A DNA stretch of 64,000 nucleotides from the NCBI GenBank assembly GCA_036749735.1, contig DAINXV010000001.1, positions 186,001 through 250,000 on the forward strand, written 5' to 3'. How positions within the stretch are numbered: the first letter of the stretch is position 1; every line of letters begins with the position of its first letter. Under the pieces are notes generated by a model. That model was not told the origin of the DNA and did no database searches. It saw nothing but the letters and a program-made list of their open reading frames with translations. This document shows, piece by piece, positions 25,972 to 35,620 of the stretch. The position numbers and the translations under genes are program-made. This stretch comes from Lawsonella sp012842085. GTDB taxonomy: Bacteria; Actinomycetota; Actinomycetes; Mycobacteriales; Mycobacteriaceae.

Positions 25972-28950
25972 CTACGAGGAGCGCGCGACCCGACGTCGTG
26001 GACGCCGCTTCGGTTGTTCTTCTTCGTCGGTTTTTACTGCTATCGGCGCTGCTGCCAGCACTCCCGAAACAACTTCCTTCCGCTTCGGGGGCGCATCGTG
26101 CTTGGCCTTGTGCTGTACCGTCCCGGCAGACTGTGTCACGCGCCGTACTGCCCGCCGCTTGCGGGGTGCGTCGGTGGTGTCATCTGCGACATCGGGAGTG
26201 ATGGGTGCAGCTAGCAAATCTCCCTTAGGTTCTGGTTTCTTGTCAGGTTCAGCGTGACGCTGCTTGGGCTTCTTCTGCTCGGCAGAATCGTCCCGCTTGT
26301 CGTCTTGCTTGTCGTCGCGCTGGCGCTGCTGTTTTTCGCGTTGGCTTTGGCCGCCGCGACGGCGACGCCGACGAGTGCGCTTAGTGAGCTGCTCATCTTT
26401 CTTCTTCTCGGAAGAGTCCTGAGCTGCTTCCTCGCCATCGTCGGAGTCTTTGCGTTCCATGGCCTTCACCATGGGATGTTCCTTAGGTGCAGGACCGTTC
26501 TTCTCCGACTTGTTATCTGACTTGTCGTGCTTGTCAGACTTCTTGTCGTTCTGGTTATTGTCCTGGCCGTTTTTGCGACCGCGGCGTCCTCTGCGACCGC
26601 GTGGATCTTCCATATTGCTGCCGGAGGTCACCGCCTCAACCGGGTCTTCCTGCAGCACATAGCCGGTTCCATGGCAGTGCTTGCAGTGGGTGGAGAAGGC
26701 TTCCAGCAGGCCGGTGCCGAGACGTTTCCGCGTCATCTGCACCAATCCCAGGCTGGTTACTTCCGACACCTGGTGGCGGGTACGGTCGCGTCCCAGGGCT
26801 TCCCGGAGACGGCGCAGCACCAGGTCACGGTTGGATTCCAGCACCATGTCAATGAAGTCAACAATGATGATGCCACCGATGTCGCGCAGCCGGAGTTGCC
26901 GCACAATCTCTTCGGCAGCCTCAAGGTTGTTGCGGGTGACGGTCTCTTCCAGGTTGCCGCCCGAGCCGGTGAATTTGCCGGTGTTGACGTCGATGACGGT
27001 CATAGCTTCAGTGCGGTCGATGACGAGTGATCCGCCGGAGGGCAGCCATACTTTACGATCAAGTGCCTTCGCGATCTGCTCATCAATCCGGTACGCCTGA
27101 AAAACATCAACGCCGGTGTTGTCCCATTTTTCGAGGCGTTCACGCATCTTGGGATCCACCTGGTCCATGTAGGTGGTGATGGTGTTCCAGGCGTTTTCGC
27201 CTTCCACGACAAGCTTCTCGAAGTCATCGTTGAAGAGGTCGCGCACCACCTTCACCAACATGGTGGGTTCTTCGTGGAGGGTTTGGGTGCGTCCGTCTTT
27301 CCTCTTCTTAGCCTCGTCGGCTTGCTTCTTCACCTGCAGCCACTGCTTGTGAAGGCGATCGACGTCGCGCTTCAGGTCTTCCTCGGAAGCTCCCTCAGCG
27401 GCGGTGCGAATAATGACACCGGCGTCATCGGGAATAATGTTTTTGAGGATGTTGCGGAGGCGTTTCCGTTCGCTGCTGGGCAGTTTGCGGGAAATGCCAG
27501 CGCTGCTGCCGTCCGGCACATACACCAGGTAGCGGCCAGCCATACTAACTTGGGTGGTCAGCCGGGCGCCTTTATGGGCGATGGGGTCTTTGGAGACCTG
27601 GACTAAAACTTGGTCACCGTTGGAGAGGGCGTGCTCAATTTTGCGGGATTTTCCGCCCAGTCCAGCAGCTGCCCAGTTGATTTCGCCAGCGTAGAGCACC
27701 GCATTGCGTCCACGGCCAATATCAATAAAGGCGGCTTCCATACTGGGAAGGACGTTTTGCACACGGCCCAGGTAGATATTGCCCACCATGGAGGCCTGGG
27801 TGTCGCTGGTGACGAAGTGCTCCACCAGAATGTCATCTTCCAGCACGCCGACCTGGGTGGTGGTTCCTGGATGGTCGGTGCGTTCCTTCTCCCGCACAAC
27901 CATGGTGCGTTCGATTTCTTCGCGACGTGCCAGGTACTCTGCCTCGCTCAACACGGGGATACGGTTGCGGGCATTCTGACGGCCTTCGCGGCGCCGCTGT
28001 CGCTTCGCTTCGAGGCGGGTGGAGCCGCTAATGCTTTGGACTTGATCGCTTACCCGACCACTGCCCTTTTTGCCGCTGCGCTCGTGCACAACAGTGTTCG
28101 GCGGATCGTCCTGGGACTGTTCGTCATTGGTGATCTTGTCGGTGCGGCGACGACGGCGACGACGCCGGTGAGTGGAGAGCTGCTCGTCATTCGAGTCGTC
28201 GTCTTTGTTGTCCTTCTGGGACTTGTTGTCGTTATTGTCCTGCTTCTTATTGTCCTGCTTCTTGTTGTTCTGGGACTTGTTCTGGGACGAGCCGGACTTG
28301 TTGTCGTCGGAATTCTTGTTGTCTTTCTTCCGATTGTCGTTTTGCTGATCCTCTGACTCGTTGTCGTCACCTTTGCCACGGCCCCGGCCGCGACGTCCGC
28401 GGCGGCGACGACGGCGCTTGGGCTTGTTGTCGTTAGGGTCCGACTTGTCCGAGGACTTATTTTTCTGGTTGCCGGACTGCTTATCGCCGTCGTCATCATT
28501 GCTGTCGTCGTCGTTGTCGTCATCGTTTTTCTTGATGACTTCCGGTTCGACGTTTTTCAGCATTTCGTTGACGGCGAAGGGATCAGTAACGATTCCGGAG
28601 GCTAATGGGTCATCGGATTGTTCCGCCTCCATGGGGGCGGTGGTTTCCGGTTCATTAGTGAACGGATTCATGAAGGGGTCAGCCACAGATTTTTGGGAAT
28701 CATCCTGTTTTTTCTGTTTGGCCTTCGGAGCCTTGGCAGATTCGCCAGCATCCACGTGTCCTCGTAGAAATGCTTCCGCGACTTCTTTCGTGACACTGGA
28801 TTGGGCAGATTTGAGTTCTACACCTTGTTGCGCAAACTTCGCGATGAGTTCCTTGGAGCTCATTCCGACAAGTTTTGCGAGTGCATATACACGTATTTTA
28901 TTGGGCAAATCTTTAACGATTGCCTCAACCGTGGTGCTTTCTGGCAGCAC
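25972..28950 (-). CDS. rne: Ribonuclease E/G with IF2N-like N-terminus
   Basis: RNase E makes the first cuts in mRNA decay and stable RNA processing. The 992-residue product starts with an IF-2 N-terminal-like fold (NKIRVYALAKLVGMSSKELI), also seen in mycobacterial RNase E. A long acidic and Asn/Asp/Lys-rich region follows, with repeats such as NKKQDNKKQDNNDNK. Next come the S1 domain (GNIYLGRVQNVLPSMEAAF), the catalytic core with IIIVDFIDMVLESNRDLV, and the zinc-link CKHC. The C-terminus is again low-complexity and Arg-rich, probably for RNA and partner binding. The GTG at 28950 with AAGGAG six bases upstream is preferred over the longer frame to 28995. Confidence 0.93.
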   Translation of the reverse strand: MLPESTTVEAIVKDLPNKIRVYALAKLVGMSSKELIAKFAQQGVELKSAQSSVTKEVAEAFLRGHVDAGESAKAPKAKQKKQDDSQKSVADPFMNPFTNEPETTAPMEAEQSDDPLASGIVTDPFAVNEMLKNVEPEVIKKNDDDNDDDSNDDDGDKQSGNQKNKSSDKSDPNDNKPKRRRRRRGRRGRGRGKGDDNESEDQQNDNRKKDNKNSDDNKSGSSQNKSQNNKKQDNKKQDNNDNKSQKDNKDDDSNDEQLSTHRRRRRRRRTDKITNDEQSQDDPPNTVVHERSGKKGSGRVSDQVQSISGSTRLEAKRQRRREGRQNARNRIPVLSEAEYLARREEIERTMVVREKERTDHPGTTTQVGVLEDDILVEHFVTSDTQASMVGNIYLGRVQNVLPSMEAAFIDIGRGRNAVLYAGEINWAAAGLGGKSRKIEHALSNGDQVLVQVSKDPIAHKGARLTTQVSMAGRYLVYVPDGSSAGISRKLPSSERKRLRNILKNIIPDDAGVIIRTAAEGASEEDLKRDVDRLHKQWLQVKKQADEAKKRKDGRTQTLHEEPTMLVKVVRDLFNDDFEKLVVEGENAWNTITTYMDQVDPKMRERLEKWDNTGVDVFQAYRIDEQIAKALDRKVWLPSGGSLVIDRTEAMTVIDVNTGKFTGSGGNLEETVTRNNLEAAEEIVRQLRLRDIGGIIIVDFIDMVLESNRDLVLRRLREALGRDRTRHQVSEVTSLGLVQMTRKRLGTGLLEAFSTHCKHCHGTGYVLQEDPVEAVTSGSNMEDPRGRRGRRGRKNGQDNNQNDKKSDKHDKSDNKSEKNGPAPKEHPMVKAMERKDSDDGEEAAQDSSEKKKDEQLTKRTRRRRRRGGQSQREKQQRQRDDKQDDKRDDSAEQKKPKQRHAEPDKKPEPKGDLLAAPITPDVADDTTDAPRKRRAVRRVTQSAGTVQHKAKHDAPPKRKEVVSGVLAAAPIAVKTDEEEQPKRRPRRRVARSS

Positions 28951-29266
28951 GCTGTCTCCTTTACCTCCGGGCGCATCGTAAACGAGCGGCCACACAGAGG
29001 CTCACTATTGAAATGTCTAATGGTCTTAGGGGCCCTTCGGCTGCATATGATTTTGTCAGCGCCAGAAGGGGCGACGCCCTCAGGTCGATGACGCAGCGGA
29101 TAATCGCGCATTAATGACATCGATGAGTGGGCGACACTCCCTATTGTGTCATACTTCCCCCAAATTGAACGAAGTCAACGCAAAAACTCTCGCGAGTAAG
29201 TACGTTGACTCGTTGTTTTTTAGTTATTAGCTGCTGGGCGTAGGAACCTTGGGAGAAAAAGTTTCC
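28951..29266 (-). other. Intergenic region upstream of rne, probable long leader
   Basis: About 316 bp separate the ndk stop from the rne start. No credible ORF is seen. A possible sigma-70-type promoter (see 29148-29178) would give a leader of about 190 bases. The region contains GC-rich inverted segments near 29030-29090 (around GGGGCCCTTCGG and GAAGGGGCGACGCCC) that could fold. RNase E genes in other bacteria have long leaders used for autoregulation. Confidence 0.4.
29148..29178 (-). promoter_or_regulatory. Candidate rne promoter
   Basis: On the minus strand TTGACT (29178-29173) and TATGAC (29153-29148) are separated by 19 bases. The -35 is good, the -10 is imperfect and the spacer is long, so this is a weak call. 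Confidence 0.3.
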
Positions 29267-29686
29267 TTACTTGAGAGGAAAGTCCGGGAACCAGTTGCTG
29301 ATTTCCGCGCGTGCCGTTTCTGCACAGTCGGATCCATGGACAGCGTTTTCACGAGTGATGAGGCAATAGTCGCCACGAATGGAGCCTGGCTGGGCACTAT
29401 GTACAGGATCGGTTTCACCGCAAATCTGACGCCATGCAGCAACAGCATTCACGCTTTCAAAAACTCCGCACACCAGCGGGCCGCGGGTGACGAATTCAAT
29501 AAGTGGCTCGTAGAAGTCCTTACCTTGGTGCTCAGCGTAGTGCGCTTCCGCGAACTCCCGGGTGATTGTCCGCATATCGAGGGCGACAATCTGCAGTCCC
29601 TTGTTCTCTGCGCGCCGCAGAATTTCACCAACCAGACCACGCTCTACAGCATCAGGCTTGATCATAAAGAAAGTCTGTTCAGTCAT
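29267..29686 (-). CDS. ndk: Nucleoside diphosphate kinase
   Basis: Ndk transfers the gamma phosphate between nucleoside triphosphates through a phosphohistidine. The 139-residue product begins MTEQTFFMIKPDAVERGLVG and has the active-site His in NAVHGSDCAETARAEI. The C-terminus (EISNWFPDFPLK) is of usual length. The frame is open to 29731, but the ATG at 29686 gives the family N-terminus. It lies between folC and rne on the minus strand, as in M. tuberculosis (Rv2445c). Nothing unusual is seen in the active site. Confidence 0.96.
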   Translation of the reverse strand: MTEQTFFMIKPDAVERGLVGEILRRAENKGLQIVALDMRTITREFAEAHYAEHQGKDFYEPLIEFVTRGPLVCGVFESVNAVAAWRQICGETDPVHSAQPGSIRGDYCLITRENAVHGSDCAETARAEISNWFPDFPLK

Positions 29687-29755
29687 GGGCCTTATCTTAT
29701 CTAATGAATCAGGTTTTCTATACCAGGTCACAGCATACTAAAGATGTGATTTGGG

Positions 29756-31657
29756 TTAAGCGGGTTCCTTTTTGAAAAGTGCACGCGCATCCCCGGCGGT
29801 GACGACACTGCCGGTAATAACTACTCCGGCCCCCGTCATAACACCCTGGTCATCAATGTTTTCAGCGTCAACGGTGGCCAGTTCAATCGCATCCGCGAGT
29901 GTCGGAGCGGAATCAACTTTCCGCTCTTCGAAAACTTGCAAAGCCAATTCTGTGAGATCCGCCACACTCATGGCGCGGTTGCTGGAGTTGGTCGTCACGA
30001 TCACCTTGTCGAGGACCGGTTCCAACGCCTCCAAGATTCCCCGTGCATCCTTATCCTCCAGAATCGCTACGACTCCCACCAGTCTCGTAAAGTCGAAGTC
30101 CTTATCCAAGGACCGCGCTAATGCTTTGGCGCCGTGCGGGTTGTGGGCAGCATCCAAAAGCACTGTCGGGGCATTGCGCACCCTCTCCAACCGTCCCGGG
30201 GATTGCGCCGCTGCAAAACCGCTGTGGACAGCTTTCTCATACAACGGCCGCCCCGTGTGCGCCCCATAGAAGGCTTCCACTGCCGCCAACGCGACTGCCG
30301 CATTTTCGGCTTGGTGGTCACCAAAAAGGGGAATAAAAATATCTTCGTAGCTGGCAGCAAGCCCCTGAATGGACAACAGCTGCCCACCTACTGCGGAGCT
30401 CTGCCGCGAAACCTCGAATTCCATTCCTTGCCGCGCCACCACAGCGTCAACGTCCACCGCGTGCTCCAACAGAACGTGGAGCACCTTCGGATCTTGGTGG
30501 GCGATGACGGCGACGGTGCCATGCGGATTGTGGGCCGTGTTGGCACCTTCAGTGGGTTTAATGATGCCCGCTTTTTCCTTGGCAATCTGCTCGATATCGC
30601 CACCCAGGTAGTCCATGTGGTCCAACGCGATGGGGCAGATAACGGCGACTTCAGCGCGCGCCACATTGGTAGCATCCCAACGGCCACCCATACCTACTTC
30701 CGCGACAACCACATCAACCGGCGTGTCGGCAAAGCAGCTGTAGGCCATTGCCGTCAACACCTCGAATTTGGTCATCCGCGGGCCGCCTTGCTCTTCCGAC
30801 CAGGCGTCCACCATCTCCACAAAGGGCTTAATGTCTTCCCAGACGTCCACGTAGCGACGAGGAGTGATGGGTTTGCCGTCCACCGAGATACGCTCCGTGG
30901 GGCTTTGCAGATGGGGGCTGGTGGTGCGACCAACCCGCTGCCCCATCGCCCGCAGAAGGGAGTCGATCATGCGGGCAGTGGAGGATTTTCCGTTGGTGCC
31001 GCCAACTTGGATGACAGGTGTCGCCTGTTCGGGGTGGCCCAGCATATCCATGAGTTTGCGCATGCGGTCCAGGTCGGGAGCAATTTTGCGCTCTCCCCAC
31101 CGGGTGTTGAGTTCCGCCTCCACCGCCGCTAATGCCGCGTAGTCTTCTGCGGTGGGGGTATCGTCGAGGATCTCCTTCGGGTGGGCTGTATCGTCATAAA
31201 CACCCAGGTCGGGGGCATCTTCGCCGGTGTCAATGTCGATGCGGCCGCTGTAGTCAGAGAAGAAGTCACGGGCTTCCGCCGCAGTTTCCGCGGCTGACAT
31301 GGAGTCATCGTCGTCAACTGCACCACCTTCCCCGTAGGCGTCGTGGTAGGCCGCAAGTGCCCGTTCCAGAGAGTCCATTTGCTGGTCGTCGAAGTCCGCC
31401 AAAAGTGCTTTTAGGGTCTCCAACATGTGTGGATCTAGTTCTGCTTCGGGGGTGTCCACGGTGCCGCGGGAGGCTAGGAGTTTCTCGGCAGCGGCAGCTA
31501 GTTCCTCCACATTGTGGTCGTCGCCTGCCAACAGGTTGCGGTAGGCTTCCTCGTCCCCGAGCATCGCCGGATTGTTGCGAAGTTCGTGGTGGGGATCAAG
31601 CTCCGAAAAAACGTCGCGGTAGTTTCGGGCATCCTGGTGTTCCGAGTGGTCGGTCAA
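29756..31657 (-). CDS. folC: Folylpolyglutamate/dihydrofolate synthase with acidic N-terminal extension
   Basis: FolC ligates glutamate to dihydropteroate and to folates. The catalytic part begins near residue 170 (EDYAALAAVEAELNTRWGE), with the P-loop GGTNGKSSTARM at about 219-227, followed by SPHLQSPTERI, the Mur ligase-type central domain (LDHMDYLGGDIEQIAKEKAG) and the C-terminal domain with LDAAHNPHGAKAL. The first 165 or so residues are an acidic, mostly helical extension, such as VDDDDSMSAAETAAEARDFF, not present in the usual 420-490-residue enzyme. The TTG start at 31657 has AAGGAG five bases upstream, so the extension is probably translated. It follows valS closely. Confidence 0.9.
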   Translation of the reverse strand: MTDHSEHQDARNYRDVFSELDPHHELRNNPAMLGDEEAYRNLLAGDDHNVEELAAAAEKLLASRGTVDTPEAELDPHMLETLKALLADFDDQQMDSLERALAAYHDAYGEGGAVDDDDSMSAAETAAEARDFFSDYSGRIDIDTGEDAPDLGVYDDTAHPKEILDDTPTAEDYAALAAVEAELNTRWGERKIAPDLDRMRKLMDMLGHPEQATPVIQVGGTNGKSSTARMIDSLLRAMGQRVGRTTSPHLQSPTERISVDGKPITPRRYVDVWEDIKPFVEMVDAWSEEQGGPRMTKFEVLTAMAYSCFADTPVDVVVAEVGMGGRWDATNVARAEVAVICPIALDHMDYLGGDIEQIAKEKAGIIKPTEGANTAHNPHGTVAVIAHQDPKVLHVLLEHAVDVDAVVARQGMEFEVSRQSSAVGGQLLSIQGLAASYEDIFIPLFGDHQAENAAVALAAVEAFYGAHTGRPLYEKAVHSGFAAAQSPGRLERVRNAPTVLLDAAHNPHGAKALARSLDKDFDFTRLVGVVAILEDKDARGILEALEPVLDKVIVTTNSSNRAMSVADLTELALQVFEERKVDSAPTLADAIELATVDAENIDDQGVMTGAGVVITGSVVTAGDARALFKKEPA

Positions 31658-31707
31658 TTCTTCTCCTTGGCAATACCCCGAGTGTTTGGGTACGCGGAGT
31701 GTTGTGC

Positions 31708-34452
31708 CTAGTTTTGTTGGGGTAATCCAGCGAGGCGCTCATTGAGGCGCTTCACTTCAGCTTCAGCGACCTCACGGCGCGTGCGGATCTTGTTGACCAC
31801 AGCTTCCGGCGCCTTCTCCAGGAAGTTGGGGTTGGCGAGCTTCTTGCCGGTGGTCTCCAGTTCCTTTTCAGCGTTCTTGAGGTCCTTCTCAAGGCGTTTC
31901 CGCTCCGCTGCAATATCGACAGTGTCAGACGTGTCCAGCTCCACCACCACAGTGGCTTGGGAAAGACGTACTTCCAGGCTGGCGGTGGCACTGAAGTCCG
32001 CTTCCGGCTCCTCCAGGCGCGCCAGGGAACGGATGCTGGCGATCTGTCCAGCCAGGTCGGCTTCTTCCGCCACCTTGATGAGTTTGGCGGGAACTCGCTG
32101 GGAGGGTTTCACACCCTGGTCGGCGCGGAAACGACGCACCTCCGTCACCAGCTTCTGCATGTCATCAATGCGGCGTTTCGCCACTGGATCAGTTTCTGCT
32201 TCGTAGGCGTCCGGCCAGTCCGCAATAACGAGGGACTCTTCCCCCGTGAGAGTGGTCCAGAGGGCTTCCGTCACAAACGGCATCACCGGGTGGAGCAGAC
32301 GCAGCAGCGTATCCAGTACGTAGCCCAGCACGTACCGGGTGCCTTCGGTGGTGGGTAGTACTTCGTCGTGGCGGCCCAGCTGCACTTTGGCGAGCTCCAC
32401 ATACCAGTCGCAGAACTCGTCCCAGGTGAAGTGGTAGAGGGCCTCACACGCCTTGGCGAATTCATAGTTCTCCATGCCGGTGTCCACGTCGGCGCGGACC
32501 TCTTCCAGTCGGTCCAGAATCCAACGGTCGGCGTCGGTCATGTCAGCGCGGTCCGGCAACTCCCCTACTTCCGCACCGTTCATGAGTGCGAAGCGGGTGG
32601 CGTTGAAAAGTTTGGTTGCGAAGTTGCGGGAGGCTTGCGCATTGTCATCACCCACGGGAATGTCGGCACCCGGGTTGGCGCCACGGGCGAGGGTGAAGCG
32701 AAGCGCATCGGCACCGAAACGGGCCACCCAGTCGAGCGGGTCAATACCGTTTCCGAGGGACTTGGACATTTTGCGGCCTTGCTGGTCGCGCACCAAGCCG
32801 TGGAGGAACACGTCGGTGAAGGGAATGGGTCCAATATCGCCGGCATCTTTACCTTCGGCGCCTTCTTTACCAACGAATCCGGCGAACATCATCATGCGGG
32901 CAACCCAGAAGAAGAGGATGTCGTAGCCGGTGACGAGAACGTCTGTTGGGTAGAAGCGTTTAATGTCTTCGGTGCGGTCTGGCCAGCCCATGGTGGAGAA
33001 GGGCCAGAGGGCGGAGGAGAACCAGGTGTCTAGCACGTCCTCATCTTGGACGTAGCCAGCGGGCGGTTCTTCCCCATCCACCACACATTCAATTTCGCCT
33101 TCGGGTCCGTACCAGATGGGAATACGGTGGCCCCATTTGAGTTGGCGGGAAATGCACCAGTCGTGCATGTTGTCCACCCATTCGAACCAGCGGGGCTCTT
33201 GGGATTTGGGGTGGATGACGGTTTTGCCTTCGCGGATGGCGTCGCCTGCCATTTTGGCCATGGAGTCAACCTTCACGAACCACTGTAGGGAGAGGCGCGG
33301 TTCGATGGCTTCCCCAGACCGGTCGGAGTGGCCAACCGAGTGCACGTAGGGGCGCTCCTCTTTAATGATGCGTCCCTGTTCACGGAGAGCCTCGGTGAGT
33401 GCCGGGCGGGCTTCTTCGCGGGTGAGACCGTCGAAACGGGTGCCGGTGTGGGCAATGTTGGCGCTTTCGTCCATGATGTTGATCATGGGGAGGTCGTGGC
33501 GCTGTCCCATCGCAAAGTCGTTGGGGTCGTGGGCAGGGGTGATTTTCACTGCACCGGTTCCGAACTCCATGTCGACGTAGTCATCGGCAACAACCAGAAG
33601 TTCCAGATCGTCGCGGAGTGGGTGCGGGAATTTCTTGCCCACCAGGTGCTGGTAGCGCTCGTCGTCGGGGTGGACGGCGATACCGACGTCACCCAGCATG
33701 GTTTCCATACGGGTGGTGGCGACAACCAAGCTATTGCCTTCCACGGGTTTGCCGTCGTCCCCGATTTCACCGTAGGCAAAGTAAACCAGTTCGCCTTCCA
33801 CATCTTCGTAGTTGACTTCAATGTCGGAGATGGCGGTTTTGAGTACGGGAGACCAGTTCACGAGACGCTCGGCGCGGTAGATGAGGCCGGCGTCGTAGAG
33901 GCGTTTGAAAATGGTTTGGACGGCGCGGGAAAGCCCTTCGTCCAGGGTGAAGCGTTCGCGTTCCCAGTCGAGGCCGTCGCCGATAGCGCGCATCTGTTCG
34001 GCAATTTGGCCGCCGAATTCGTTTTTCCACTCCCAGGCTTTCTCCATGAATTCGTCACGGGACAGGGAGTGGTAGTCGATTCCCTGTTCTGCGAGGGATT
34101 GCTCGACCTTGGATTGGGTGGCGATGCCGGCGTGGTCCATGCCGGGCAGCCACAACACTTCGTAGCCTTGCATGCGCTTGCGGCGGCAAAGGGCGTCCAT
34201 CAGAGTGTGGTCCAGGGCGTGGCCCATGTGCAGTTTGCCGGTGACGTTCGGGGGCGGCAGCACAATAGTGTAGGTAGGTTTGCTGCTGTTGACGTCGGCG
34301 TGGAAGTAGCCGGCGTCTACCCACCGCTGGTACATGTCGGACTCTACGGCTGTCGGATCCCATTGCTTGGGGAGTTCGCCGGAACGATCAATACTGTTGG
34401 TAGCCATCGTGATACTAGTGTCTTTCATACGTTTTGCGGGGGTTTCCTGCAC
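31708..34452 (-). CDS. valS: Valyl-tRNA synthetase
   Basis: ValS charges tRNA-Val and edits mischarged threonine. The 914-residue product has the class I HIGH motif as PPPNVTGKLHMGHAL, the WLPGMDHAGIATQ region, the KMSKS motif as GRKMSKSLGNG, and a C-terminal coiled-coil of about 65 residues (AAERKRLEKDLKNAEKELE). The GTG at 34452 with AGG six bases upstream is used here. An internal ATG at residue 9 or 16 could be the true start, giving MATNSIDRSGELPKQWDP. No T-box-like leader is seen upstream. It precedes folC by 50 bases. Confidence 0.95.
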   Translation of the reverse strand: MQETPAKRMKDTSITMATNSIDRSGELPKQWDPTAVESDMYQRWVDAGYFHADVNSSKPTYTIVLPPPNVTGKLHMGHALDHTLMDALCRRKRMQGYEVLWLPGMDHAGIATQSKVEQSLAEQGIDYHSLSRDEFMEKAWEWKNEFGGQIAEQMRAIGDGLDWERERFTLDEGLSRAVQTIFKRLYDAGLIYRAERLVNWSPVLKTAISDIEVNYEDVEGELVYFAYGEIGDDGKPVEGNSLVVATTRMETMLGDVGIAVHPDDERYQHLVGKKFPHPLRDDLELLVVADDYVDMEFGTGAVKITPAHDPNDFAMGQRHDLPMINIMDESANIAHTGTRFDGLTREEARPALTEALREQGRIIKEERPYVHSVGHSDRSGEAIEPRLSLQWFVKVDSMAKMAGDAIREGKTVIHPKSQEPRWFEWVDNMHDWCISRQLKWGHRIPIWYGPEGEIECVVDGEEPPAGYVQDEDVLDTWFSSALWPFSTMGWPDRTEDIKRFYPTDVLVTGYDILFFWVARMMMFAGFVGKEGAEGKDAGDIGPIPFTDVFLHGLVRDQQGRKMSKSLGNGIDPLDWVARFGADALRFTLARGANPGADIPVGDDNAQASRNFATKLFNATRFALMNGAEVGELPDRADMTDADRWILDRLEEVRADVDTGMENYEFAKACEALYHFTWDEFCDWYVELAKVQLGRHDEVLPTTEGTRYVLGYVLDTLLRLLHPVMPFVTEALWTTLTGEESLVIADWPDAYEAETDPVAKRRIDDMQKLVTEVRRFRADQGVKPSQRVPAKLIKVAEEADLAGQIASIRSLARLEEPEADFSATASLEVRLSQATVVVELDTSDTVDIAAERKRLEKDLKNAEKELETTGKKLANPNFLEKAPEAVVNKIRTRREVAEAEVKRLNERLAGLPQQN

Positions 34453-34518
34453 TGGTTACCTAGCCAAGTTTAGCCGTTTGGCTCGGTTGTATCTAACTGG
34501 GTGTGAGCGCAGAATAAG

Positions 34519-34550
34519 AAATGCACCCTAGATTGTTCTAGGGTGCATTT
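34519..34550 (-). terminator. Terminator after mdh
   Basis: A 13-bp perfect stem (AAATGCACCCTAG and complement) with a 6-base loop lies 38 bases past the mdh stop and is followed by CTTATT on the minus strand. Confidence 0.8.
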
Positions 34551-34587
34551 CTTTTAGCTTTTAACAGTGCAGTTGAACTGCAGCTAA

Positions 34588-35574
34588 TTAGTCGAGCAAA
34601 CCGCTTTCGCGCACAGCTGCACGCTCAGCTTCGAGGTCGTCGGCGGTGTTCTTCATGCGCTCAGCCTGAGCGTCGGAGATTTCGAGGCCTTCGACACGCT
34701 TCCACTCGTTTCCGTCGGAAGTACAGGGGACGCCGTACATGAGTCCCTCGGGGATTCCGTAGGATCCGTCGGAGGGAAGAGCAACGGTGACCCAGTCGTT
34801 TTCCGGGGTGCCCTGGTACCAGTCACGCATGTGGGTGATGGCGCCGGTGGCGGCAGAGGCGGCGGAGGAAGCTCCGCGAACCTCGATGATGGCGGAGCCG
34901 CGCATGGCTACCTTCGGAATGAATTCGTCCTTGAGCCAGGCGTCGTCGAACTTGTCGGCGGCGGGCTCTCCGTTGACGTTCAGGTAGGTGACGTCCGGGA
35001 ACTGGGTGTTGGCGTGGTTACCCCACACCGTCATCTTGGTGAGAGCATCGACCGGCACATCGAGCTTCTTGGCAGCCATGGAGAGTGCACGGTTGTGGTC
35101 GAGGCGCATCATAGCGGTGATGCGGTCTCCCGGGATGTCCGGGGAGTAGTGGTTCAAGATGAGGGCGTTGGTGTTGGCCGGGTTGCCTACCACGAGAGCG
35201 CGAATGTCGTCCGCTGCGTGGTTGTTCATGGCTTCACCTTGGGGCTTGAAGATCTGCCCATTGGCGGCCAGGAGGTCGGCACGGTCCATGCCTTTGCCAC
35301 GGGGGCGAGCACCGACCAGGAAGGCCGTGTTAGCGCCGTCGAAGGCTTTGTTTGCGTCGTCGTAAATGTTGATTCCGGCAAGAAGCGGGAAAGCGGAGTC
35401 GTCAAGCTCCATAGCTACGCCTTCGGCAGCCTTCATAGCCGGGGTGATCTCCAGGAGATTCAGCTCGACCGGCTGGTCAGGGCCGAACACAGCACCTTCG
35501 GCAATACGGAAAAGGAGGGAGTAGGAAATATTGCCAGCGGCACCGGTAACGGTAACCTTCTTGGGCTGAGTCAT
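34588..35574 (-). CDS. mdh: Malate dehydrogenase (NAD-dependent)
   Basis: Mdh interconverts malate and oxaloacetate in the TCA cycle. The 328-residue product begins MTQPKKVTVTGAAGNISYSL, has the substrate Arg in GARPRGKGMDRADLL, and the catalytic pair in MRLDHNRA and VWGNHANTQFPD. The GAAGNIS sequence at the nucleotide loop, rather than GAAGQIG, is of the corynebacterial type. The ATG at 35574 is preferred over a GTG at 35586 that abuts AAAGGA. It is a single-gene unit with its own terminator and a candidate promoter bracketed by a perfect inverted repeat. Confidence 0.95.
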   Translation of the reverse strand: MTQPKKVTVTGAAGNISYSLLFRIAEGAVFGPDQPVELNLLEITPAMKAAEGVAMELDDSAFPLLAGINIYDDANKAFDGANTAFLVGARPRGKGMDRADLLAANGQIFKPQGEAMNNHAADDIRALVVGNPANTNALILNHYSPDIPGDRITAMMRLDHNRALSMAAKKLDVPVDALTKMTVWGNHANTQFPDVTYLNVNGEPAADKFDDAWLKDEFIPKVAMRGSAIIEVRGASSAASAATGAITHMRDWYQGTPENDWVTVALPSDGSYGIPEGLMYGVPCTSDGNEWKRVEGLEISDAQAERMKNTADDLEAERAAVRESGLLD

Positions 35575-35620
35575 CTTAGGAAACACGTCCTTTCGTGGGG
35601 TCTGTTTCTAGAAAACAGTG

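Noticed and set aside
27610..28356. Plus-strand ORF with a very hydrophobic end (Val/Leu-rich)
   Set aside because: It is antisense to the Asp/Asn/Lys-rich tract of rne; reverse reading of such codons gives Val/Leu runs.
28100..28520. Tandem-repeat or CRISPR-like appearance
   Set aside because: The repeats are short coding repeats of Asn/Asp/Lys codons within rne, without regular spacers.
33328..34473. Plus-strand ORF of 381 codons
   Set aside because: It is antisense to valS, whose HIGH and KMSKS motifs are intact.
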